A stretch of DNA of 20,263 nt from Bacteroidota bacterium (GTDB lineage: Bacteria > Bacteroidota > Bacteroidia > Bacteroidales > CG2-30-32-10), in NCBI GenBank assembly GCA_013334735.1, contig JAAXXA010000004.1, positions 1 to 20,263 on the forward strand, read 5' to 3'. The notes below the pieces were generated by a model. That model saw nothing but the letters and a program-made list of their open reading frames with translations, did not search any database and was not told where the DNA came from. The first letter of the stretch is position 1. The number at the start of each line of letters is the position of its first letter. The translations under genes and the position numbers were made by a program. Below, piece by piece: positions 8,017 to 14,868 of the stretch.

Positions 8017-10008
8017 CTAAGGGCATGAAGATGCTTCTGAGCCAATGCTTCCGCTTGGTTCAGGGCTTGAATATTTACGGAACAAACCATAGTCGTTATT
8101 AGTTCCTGTAACTTCCATTACGGGTTCATCGTTAAAATTTTCTTCCCAAACTACATTGTCGGAACCATCTAAAATTTGCAAGTAATCTATCTGATAGCCC
8201 ATTGGGTAATTGCTTCCCGCCCAATAATCATAAGCATGTATCCAAAGAGCGCATTCATCCAAAGTACCGGTAGAAAGGTCAAGAGCGGCTGATGTATGTA
8301 AATCATAAGCGCTCCAACCAGGTCCTGTAGTACCTTTGGAATAGATGAATAGATTTCCGGAACCTTTAACCGGTTTTCCTGTTCCGTCAGGAAAATCGAC
8401 ACCGCTTTTTCTATCATAAGCCCCATCTGTAATATAAAGAGATGCAGGAGCACCGGTTTCGCTAGTTGTCCAGTTACCAATCTTCCAGTTAATTTTTAAT
8501 TTTTTTCCATTCAGCCATGAACGGGATATATTTAAAAAAACCTCTGCTGATCCCGCGGTGCTTGAACCTTCGATAACTCTTAATTCTCCTGAAACAGGCT
8601 TTGTAAATAGCATATTTATAGTATATGCATTCGAATTATGTTCTTTCAGTTGAAAAATTTTTGTATTAAGAGCGCTACTGGCAGAAACTGCAGAAGCATT
8701 ACCATAATACATATATATAGTTTTAGATGAACTTGCCGCGATAGAAGGTATATTTACCCAAATAACAGTGCTAGTAGTATTGATACCACTTTCAATCCAA
8801 TACGATAATAATGTGCATTGGTCGTTGTCGGTAAAACGTATATCATTTCCAGTGGCAAGCATTTTTCCTGCTGTTACAAGAGCTGCTGTATTAAGTGTTA
8901 ATTTCACCTGATAGTTTGTAAGGGTATTTGAATTTGAAGTATTATTTATTGTCCAAGGCGCTTTATACTGCCACGTACTCATTGCAGGGCAAACGCAACA
9001 GGAAGCAGTAGAATATGTAGTCGTATTTGAATTACCGCTTGTTACGCAGCTATTATATGCCCTTACACGATAATAATAAGTTGTACCACATGATAAACTT
9101 GTTACATTATATGTGGTTACATTGGACACGTTTAAATTGTTATAATTAGTAAGAATACTTGTAAAAACAATATCTGTTGCAACGTCCAAATAATATCCCG
9201 TAGCGTTGGATGCCGAATTCCAGTTGGCAGTAATTTGTGTTTGAGCTGCTCCGGTTCCGGCTATTGCAACCGGTATTGCAGGTGAAGGGTTTAAGGTTAC
9301 CGACAAACAAGAAGGGGAACTTGTGCCACAGCTATTACTAGCCGTTACGCAAATATTGCCTGGATTTGATCCGAATGTTACTGTTATAGCTGAACTACCC
9401 TGTCCGGATGTAATTGAAGCTCCTGTGGGAACTACCCATGTGTAGGAAGTAGTGCCGCTTACGTGAGAAACAGTATAGCTTACCCCGGTTTGTCCGTTAC
9501 AAAAATTTGAACTTCCAGATATAGTACCCGGAGTTGCAGGAGAAGAACCTCCTATGGAATTTAAAGGTATCCATGCTGAACCATTGTAGTAATTGTAATT
9601 ATGGCAATCTATATTATAAATTGTCAAACCATCAGCAGGTGAATTGATTAAATCTCTTTGTGCCGTTGTCATACGTGGCATAAGTACTCCCTGGTTTGTT
9701 GCATCTACATCAAGAATTGCTGAATTATTAGCGGCAGCGCCGGTAGAATTTATAGCTGCGCCTCCATTCTGAGCAGAGCAATGAAAAGTAAATACCAATA
9801 TATTCAGTGTGAGAAAAAATAAAAAGTAAATACTTCTACACTTAGGTAAACTATGTGCGATGCATTTCGACATTTCGGCAGGCTCAATGCAACGCAGGTT
9901 CGTTTCGGCATATTCAACGCATCGCGAAGCAACGATACCCTCAGGGGGACAGGTTGAAAAAGAGTAAATTATTATTCTTGAAATTTTAAAAGTTTTTATT
10001 TTTATCAT
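8017..10008 (-). CDS. Secreted modular protein: head, PKD-like, FnIII, DUF2341, unknown C-terminal domain
   Basis: 663 residues from 10008. Modules: head about 83-154 (AINSTGAAANNSAILD, PRMTTAQRD, YYNGSAWIPLN); one PKD-like domain 158-240; FnIII-like domain 241-337 (ITANWNSASNATGYYLDVA, TTYYYRVRAYNSC); DUF2341 about 340-446 (WQYKAPWTINNTSN, VIWVNIPSIAASSSKTIYMYYGNASA); and a 210-residue C-terminal domain ending GSEASSCP, shared only with the upstream paralogue. The N-terminus is unusual: between an ordinary start (MIKIKTFKISRIIIYSFST) and the hydrophobic segment IYFLFFLTLNILVFTF lies a cysteine-rich stretch encoded by a REP-like repeat (about 9857-9955). Translation may instead begin at the ATG at 9873 (MSKCIAHSLPKC), giving a normal 35-residue signal peptide cleaved after SAQ. 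It lies 46 bp after the upstream paralogue, probably in one transcript. Function unknown; surface binding inferred. Confidence 0.8.
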   Translation of the reverse strand: MIKIKTFKISRIIIYSFSTCPPEGIVASRCVEYAETNLRCIEPAEMSKCIAHSLPKCRSIYFLFFLTLNILVFTFHCSAQNGGAAINSTGAAANNSAILDVDATNQGVLMPRMTTAQRDLINSPADGLTIYNIDCHNYNYYNGSAWIPLNSIGGSSPATPGTISGSSNFCNGQTGVSYTVSHVSGTTSYTWVVPTGASITSGQGSSAITVTFGSNPGNICVTASNSCGTSSPSCLSVTLNPSPAIPVAIAGTGAAQTQITANWNSASNATGYYLDVATDIVFTSILTNYNNLNVSNVTTYNVTSLSCGTTYYYRVRAYNSCVTSGNSNTTTYSTASCCVCPAMSTWQYKAPWTINNTSNSNTLTNYQVKLTLNTAALVTAGKMLATGNDIRFTDNDQCTLLSYWIESGINTTSTVIWVNIPSIAASSSKTIYMYYGNASAVSASSALNTKIFQLKEHNSNAYTINMLFTKPVSGELRVIEGSSTAGSAEVFLNISRSWLNGKKLKINWKIGNWTTSETGAPASLYITDGAYDRKSGVDFPDGTGKPVKGSGNLFIYSKGTTGPGWSAYDLHTSAALDLSTGTLDECALWIHAYDYWAGSNYPMGYQIDYLQILDGSDNVVWEENFNDEPVMEVTGTNNDYGLFRKYSSPEPSGSIGSEASSCP
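9857..9955. repeat. REP-like repeat inserted in a signal-peptide coding region
   Basis: GCGATGC (9857-9863) is inverted at 9919-9925. TTTCGGCA begins two 23-bp direct copies (9873-9895 and 9903-9925, 18 of 23 identical) with a 30-bp period, so the encoded peptide repeats every ten residues (RCVEYAETNL, RCIEPAEMSK). The composition is richer in G and C than the flanks, and paralogous genes lack this stretch. It stays in frame without stops. Exact borders are uncertain. Confidence 0.6.
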
Positions 10009-10026
10009 AAGTTTTTATTTTTTTTG

Positions 10027-10045
10027 ATGCTCATCGTTTGAGCAT
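10027..10045. repeat. Short hairpin between the two DUF2341 genes
   Basis: ATGCTCA (10027-10033) and TGAGCAT (10039-10045) form a 7-bp stem with a five-base loop. On the minus strand it is followed by an A-rich, not T-rich, run, so it is not a standard terminator for the upstream gene. It could attenuate or process the shared transcript. Confidence 0.4.
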
Positions 10046-10054
10046 AATAAATAT

Positions 10055-12433
10055 TTATGGGCACGACGATGCTTCTGAGCCTATAGTTCCGTTTGGTTCA
10101 GGACTTGAATATTTGCGGAACAAACCATAGTCACCATAGGTTCCTGTTACTTCCATTTTTGGTTCATCATTAAAATTTTCTTCCCAGACTACATTATCCG
10201 AACTATCTAAAATTTGAAAATAATCTGCTTGAAAGCCCATTGGATATGAACTTCCCAGCCAACAATCATTTGCTAATATCCAAAGAGAACATTCATCAAT
10301 AATTCCAGCAGAAAGGTCAAGTGCAGCAGAAGTATATATTTCATAAGCACTCCAACCCGATCCTGTCTTATTTTTTATATATTGAAAAAGAGTTCCAGAA
10401 CCTTTTATAAGCATGTTGCTTTCGTTAGGAAAATCAGTGCTGTTTTTTCTATCATAAGCTCCGTCAAGTATTTGAATTACACCAGGGGGACCTGTTTCGC
10501 TTGTAGTCCAGTTTCCCACCATCCAGCGAATTCTTAATTTTTTCCCATTTAGCCATGTGCGTGGTAAATTCATAAATACATTACCTGTTCCAAGACTACT
10601 TGAACCTTCAATAACTCTAAACTCGCTTGATACCGGCTTGGTAAATTGCATATCCAGAGTATATGTGGATCTTTTATGTTCTTTTAATTGCCAGATTTTG
10701 GTATCAATAGCGCTGCTAGCAGAAACTGCAGAAGCATTGCCATAATACATATATATAGTTTTAGATGAACTTGCCGCGATAGAAGGTATATTTACCCATA
10801 TAACAGTGTTGGTAGTATTGATACCGCTTTCAATCCAATATGGTAATAGAGTGCATTGATCGTTGTCGGTAATACGGATGTCATTTCCAGTGGCAAGCAT
10901 TTTTCCTGCTGTAACAAGAGCAGCGGTATTAAGTGTTAACTTTACCTGATATCCGGTAAGAGTATTTGAATTTGAAGTATTATTTATTGTCCAAGGCGCT
11001 TTGTACTGCCATGTACTCATTGCAGGGCAAGCGCAACAGGAAGCAGTAGAATAAGTTATTGTATTGGAATTAGCGCTAGCTCCACAGCTATTATATGCCC
11101 TTACACGATAATAATATGTTGTACCACAAGATAGATTTGTTACATTATATGTGGTTATATTGGACACGTTTAAATTGTTATAATTAGTAAGAATACCGGT
11201 AAAAACAATATCTGTTGCAACGTCCAAATAGTATCCCGTAGCGTTGGATGCCAAATTCCAGTTGGCGGTAATTTGGGTTTGAGTTGCCCCGGTACCAGAG
11301 TTTGTAACTGTAATTGCCGGCAGAGGATTTACTGTTATCGAATAATTTGAAGATATTGTTCCATCTCCGCAGGAATTGGTTCCTTTAACAGTTAAATTAC
11401 CTGAAGTAGCGTTTACGGAAAAATTGATTGTAACCGGATTTGTTGAACCTGAAAAGGTAGCTCCTGAACCGGAATACGACCAAGTGTAACTAGTGGCATC
11501 TGTTATTGCAGGTACTGAATAAGAAACATTGTTTTGATTTTGGCAAACAGTATTTGTTCCTGTAATTGTTCCTGCAGGTTCAGGTAATGGTTCTACTGTT
11601 ACAGAAAAAGCGGATGAAGCGGCGCCATTACAAATTGAATTAGTACCATAAACAGATATATTTCCTGATGAAGCGCTCGCTGAAAAATTAACCATAATGG
11701 AATTAGTATTACTACCTGATGCAATGGAAGCGCCTGATGGAAGTGCCCAAGTGTAACCTGTCGCATTTGTTATTACAGGTACGGAAAATGAAACATTGTT
11801 TTGCCCCTGACAAACAGTATTTGTTCCAGAGATAGCCCCTGCTGCATTAGGTGTCGCGTTAATTGTAACAGACATACAAGAAGGTAAACTGGTGCCACAG
11901 CTATTACTTGCTGTAACACAAATATTGCCTGAGTTTGATCCGAATGAAACAGTTATGGCAGAACTACCCTGACCAGATGTAACTGAAGATACTAAGGGAA
12001 CCACCCATGTATAGGAAGTAGCTTCCAATACGGGTAAAACGGAATAACTTACTCCCGATAATCCACTGCAAACATTTGTACTTCCTGTGATAGAACCTGG
12101 AGCCACCGGCGCTGAGCCTCCTATTGAATTTAAAGGTATCCACGCTGAACCATTGTAGTAATTAAAATTATTGCAATCTGAATTATAAATGAAAAGCCCT
12201 GTAGCCGGCGAAGTTATAAGATCGCGCTGTACTGTGGTCATACGAGGTATTAGTATTCCCTGACTTGAGGCGCTTACATCAAGCATTGCTGAATTATTGG
12301 CGGCTGCACCGCTGGAATTAATTGCTACTCCTCCAACCTGAGCAAAGCAGATAAAAGATAAAAGATAAAAGTGAAAAGTGAAAAAAGCATACACTACATT
12401 TTTCGCTAGTATGAACGTATTCTTTTTTTTCAT
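10055..12433 (-). CDS. Secreted modular protein: head, three PKD-like, FnIII, DUF2341, unknown C-terminal domain
   Basis: 792 residues. Signal peptide 1-32 (core YAFFTFHFYLLSFICF, cleavage after FAQ); head about 33-106; PKD-like modules at about 110-192, 195-283 and 286-372; FnIII-like 373-466; DUF2341 about 470-575; C-terminal domain 578-792 ending GSEASSCP. DUF2341 is a beta-sandwich module of secreted proteins, often next to lectin-like or immunoglobulin-like domains; no enzymatic residues are evident. The FnIII-DUF2341-C-terminal part is a close copy of the downstream gene (8017-10008), which has one PKD-like domain instead of three. Codons 2-4 contain an A8 run directly after the ATG (MKKKN). 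A promoter-like element lies about 90 bp upstream, and the downstream paralogue follows after 46 bp. Probable extracellular adhesin; ligand unknown. Confidence 0.85.
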   Translation of the reverse strand: MKKKNTFILAKNVVYAFFTFHFYLLSFICFAQVGGVAINSSGAAANNSAMLDVSASSQGILIPRMTTVQRDLITSPATGLFIYNSDCNNFNYYNGSAWIPLNSIGGSAPVAPGSITGSTNVCSGLSGVSYSVLPVLEATSYTWVVPLVSSVTSGQGSSAITVSFGSNSGNICVTASNSCGTSLPSCMSVTINATPNAAGAISGTNTVCQGQNNVSFSVPVITNATGYTWALPSGASIASGSNTNSIMVNFSASASSGNISVYGTNSICNGAASSAFSVTVEPLPEPAGTITGTNTVCQNQNNVSYSVPAITDATSYTWSYSGSGATFSGSTNPVTINFSVNATSGNLTVKGTNSCGDGTISSNYSITVNPLPAITVTNSGTGATQTQITANWNLASNATGYYLDVATDIVFTGILTNYNNLNVSNITTYNVTNLSCGTTYYYRVRAYNSCGASANSNTITYSTASCCACPAMSTWQYKAPWTINNTSNSNTLTGYQVKLTLNTAALVTAGKMLATGNDIRITDNDQCTLLPYWIESGINTTNTVIWVNIPSIAASSSKTIYMYYGNASAVSASSAIDTKIWQLKEHKRSTYTLDMQFTKPVSSEFRVIEGSSSLGTGNVFMNLPRTWLNGKKLRIRWMVGNWTTSETGPPGVIQILDGAYDRKNSTDFPNESNMLIKGSGTLFQYIKNKTGSGWSAYEIYTSAALDLSAGIIDECSLWILANDCWLGSSYPMGFQADYFQILDSSDNVVWEENFNDEPKMEVTGTYGDYGLFRKYSSPEPNGTIGSEASSCP
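12345..12379 (-). repeat. Heptanucleotide array encoding a signal-peptide core (gene 10055-12433)
   Basis: Five 7-nt units on the minus strand: ACTTTTC, ACTTTTA, TCTTTTA twice, TCTGCTT. They encode TFHFYLLSFIC and abut the codons of the FAQ cleavage site. Confidence 0.76.
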
Positions 12434-12522
12434 TATGCTTATGTTTAAAATTTAAAGCAATAATTGATATATTAAAATAAACTCGTCATAATGTTGTATT
12501 ATTCATATAAAAATATAAATAA

Positions 12523-12554
12523 CAAAGATAATAAATTGTTAATTAATTAACAAG
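12523..12554 (-). promoter_or_regulatory. Putative promoter for the DUF2341 gene pair
   Basis: CTTG (12554-12551) on the minus strand, 20 bp, then TATCTTTG (12530-12523). The -7 element matches the consensus exactly; the -33 element matches only TTG. It gives a leader of about 85 nt for the gene at 12433. Confidence 0.55.
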
Positions 12555-12672
12555 TATTTTTTTATGGATAAGGAAAAGGGTATAACGAATGAAGATATTA
12601 ATGTAATGAATGATAAAACAGGTATCTATACTATACGTGGTATAAATTTGCACATTTTGGTTTCGTGGAAAA

Positions 12673-12733
12673 GGTATAAGGTATATGGTATAACGCACTA
12701 TGCCTTATGCCTTTACGCTCTATGCCAAATACC
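12673..12733. repeat. Intergenic heptanucleotide tandem array able to form a hairpin
   Basis: Eight consecutive 7-nt units plus part of a ninth: GGTATAA and GGTATAT types in the left half, TGCCTTA, TGCCTTT, ACGCTCT and ATGCCAA types in the right. As plus-strand RNA, 12673-12685 pairs with 12699-12711 over 13 bp (11 Watson-Crick, 2 G-U) around a 13-base loop. The rest of the 12434-12811 gap holds the promoter at 12523-12554 and no convincing gene. Confidence 0.7.
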
Positions 12734-12811
12734 GTATTGCAATCATTAAATGCATCAATTAATCCCGTTTGCAGTATACGACAAAATGCTAATCAATATG
12801 GAGTAATGTGA

Positions 12812-14848
12812 TTAATCACAATAAGGAGATGACGGCGGTGTAAAATTACTTGTCCATCTGGCAACACCTTTGGATATTCGAAGTTCGTCAATATAGCCAT
12901 TAGTTCCGTTTACTCCTCCTGAAGGGGCGGCATAATAATGCCCAATAGTAAGAGGAGTAGAATTTCCATTAACAGTGGTATTATTTAGGGTAGAACTTCC
13001 TTGGGACACACCGTTTACATAAACTTGTATGTTATTTATTGCATCCCGCACAAAAGCAATATGATACCATTGATTTAATGAAATTAGATCAGAACTTACA
13101 GGGATAACAAATAAAGTAGTTGAGGAACTGTAATAACCCCTAAAAGAATTACTGGCACCACCTATATATTCGAAAGTGTAAGCTCCTCCAGGACTTCCGG
13201 CAGTATATTTTCCAACAAGTCCATTTTCACTTTCGGTTATAGCATTAAAAAATAACCAAAAATCTATAGTAAAATTTCCTGTTCCAAACTGAAAATCGGA
13301 ACCATCAGACACACTTAAATAATCTCCTGTTCCATCTAAAGCTGCGCTTTGATTGTATTTTGCTTGTGTTGTACTCACCTGTGCATTGCCATTGGTTGAA
13401 ATGGAGTGAGAGCTAGGAGACGCATCGGAAAATGAAGTGGAACCGTTTGAGCCGTCAGCATGTATTTTTAGAACAGTGTAAGCATCATCAGAGGCACAAG
13501 CATTAAAAAAAATATTTACATCATCATAAGAAGCTGTACAAGGTGTATTTGAAATAGTCCAACGTAATACGATATTGCTTGATATACCTGTAAGGGTAGA
13601 GTTGGGGCTGCCTGGAGTTGTAATAGTTGCTGTACCGCTAATTTTTGTCCATTCGCCTATTCCAGTGGTTGGGGTGTTACCGGCTAAAGTTGTTGAGGAT
13701 ATACCGGAGTTTAAATTTTGGTCGGAACCAGCATCAGCCGTAGTTGGAAATGCGCTAACACTTACAGACAAGGAATTTGTGGAGCTTGTTCCACAACTAT
13801 TTACAGCCGCAACAGTTATATTACCTGAAGAAGTTCCGAAATTAACAGTAATGCCGGTATTTCCCTGTCCGCTTTCAATAGTTGATCCTGAAGGTTTTGT
13901 CCAGATGTACGAAGTTGCGCCTGATACTGCAGAAATAGAATAGTTAATACCTGCTGCATTTGCACATACGGGAGTATTACCGGAAATACTCCCGGGCGTT
14001 GCAGGTAATGGATTAACAGTTATGGGAAAAGCGGATGAAGCTGTGCCGTTACAAATGGAATTATTACCATAAACAGTAATATTACCTGATGAAGCGTTTA
14101 CTGAAAAATCAACTGTAATGGAATTGGTATTGCTGCCGGATGCAATAGAAGCTCCGGAAGGAAGCGACCAAGTGTAGCCTGTTGCATTTGATATTACAGG
14201 TATGGAAAAAGAAACATTGTTTTGTCCCTGACAAACAGTATTTGTCCCTGTAATTGTTCCTGCTATGGCAGGTATAGGATTATTAGTAATCGATAAACAA
14301 GCGGGAGAACTTGTGCCACAGCTATTATTTGCAGTAACGCATATAATACCTGAATTGGTTCCGAAAGTAACTGTTATACCGGAACTGCCTTGACCTGATG
14401 TAACTATAGAACCTGAGGGAACTACCCATGTGTAAGAATTTGCGCCGGTTACAGATGAAACAGAATAACTTACCCCTGTCTGTCCATTGCATACATTTGC
14501 ACTTCCTGTGATAGAATCCGGAGTTGCAGGCGCTGAACCACCTATTGAATTTAGAGGTATCCATACAGAACCATTGTAATAATTAAAATTATGACAGTCT
14601 AAATTATATATTGTCAAACCTTCAATAGGTGAATTTATTAAATCTCTTTGTGTAGTGGTCATACGGTTAATAACTACACCTTTATTCGTGCCGCTTATAT
14701 CAAGCATTGCAGAGTTAACTGCAGAATCGCCGGTAGTGTTAATGGCTATTCCCTGAGAAAAACAGTGAAAAGTTAATAGTGAATAGTGAAAAGTAAGTAA
14801 AATGATTACTATGTTTCTTGTGAATAGAAATATTTTTTTAGTTGCCAT
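12812..14848 (-). CDS. Secreted modular protein: head, four PKD-like domains, LamG-like lectin tip
   Basis: 678 residues. Signal peptide 1-32 (MATKKIFL start, cleavage after FSQ); head about 33-103 (AINTTGDSAVNSAMLDISGTN, YYNGSVWIPLN); PKD-like modules about 108-190, 193-282 and 284-364; a fourth, different PKD-like module at 369-450 (TADAGSDQ, TLAGNTPTTGIGEW); and a LamG/concanavalin-A-like domain at about 455-674 with its standard signatures (AALDGTGDYLSVSDGSDFQF, FTIDFWLFF, WYHIAFVRD, VYVNGVSQGS, YIDELRISKGVARWTSNFTP). LamG-like folds commonly bind glycans or other surface ligands, so this gene offers the clearest hint that the cluster makes binding proteins. The ATG is 20 bp after the stop of the upstream paralogue, leaving no room for a promoter, so the two are almost certainly co-transcribed. 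Confidence 0.88.
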   Translation of the reverse strand: MATKKIFLFTRNIVIILLTFHYSLLTFHCFSQGIAINTTGDSAVNSAMLDISGTNKGVVINRMTTTQRDLINSPIEGLTIYNLDCHNFNYYNGSVWIPLNSIGGSAPATPDSITGSANVCNGQTGVSYSVSSVTGANSYTWVVPSGSIVTSGQGSSGITVTFGTNSGIICVTANNSCGTSSPACLSITNNPIPAIAGTITGTNTVCQGQNNVSFSIPVISNATGYTWSLPSGASIASGSNTNSITVDFSVNASSGNITVYGNNSICNGTASSAFPITVNPLPATPGSISGNTPVCANAAGINYSISAVSGATSYIWTKPSGSTIESGQGNTGITVNFGTSSGNITVAAVNSCGTSSTNSLSVSVSAFPTTADAGSDQNLNSGISSTTLAGNTPTTGIGEWTKISGTATITTPGSPNSTLTGISSNIVLRWTISNTPCTASYDDVNIFFNACASDDAYTVLKIHADGSNGSTSFSDASPSSHSISTNGNAQVSTTQAKYNQSAALDGTGDYLSVSDGSDFQFGTGNFTIDFWLFFNAITESENGLVGKYTAGSPGGAYTFEYIGGASNSFRGYYSSSTTLFVIPVSSDLISLNQWYHIAFVRDAINNIQVYVNGVSQGSSTLNNTTVNGNSTPLTIGHYYAAPSGGVNGTNGYIDELRISKGVARWTSNFTPPSSPYCD
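14760..14794 (-). repeat. Heptanucleotide array encoding a signal-peptide core (gene 12812-14848)
   Basis: Five 7-nt units on the minus strand: ACTTTTC twice (21 nt apart) with ACTATTC, ACTATTA and ACTGTTT. They encode TFHYSLLTFHCF and abut the FSQ cleavage codons. Confidence 0.78.
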
Positions 14849-14868
14849 AATTGTTAAATTATTTTGTT

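Noticed and set aside
8187..8480. 97-codon minus-strand open frame overlapping the DUF2341 gene
   Set aside because: Out-of-frame shadow of the C-terminal domain coding region; the longer frame has clear domain homology with its paralogue.
10027..10045. Hairpin as a terminator after the 792-residue gene
   Set aside because: Followed by an A run, not a T run, on the transcribed strand, and the gap to the next gene is only 46 bp.
12673..12733. Possible CRISPR array because of short regular repeats
   Set aside because: Units are 7 nt, contiguous and without spacers; no cas genes nearby.
12564..12749. 61-codon plus-strand open frame in the intergenic gap
   Set aside because: Much of it reads through the heptanucleotide array; no recognisable protein features and no promoter.
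13575..13943. 122-codon plus-strand open frame
   Set aside because: Lies wholly antisense to PKD-like modules of the LamG protein gene; low-complexity composition reflects the coding strand.
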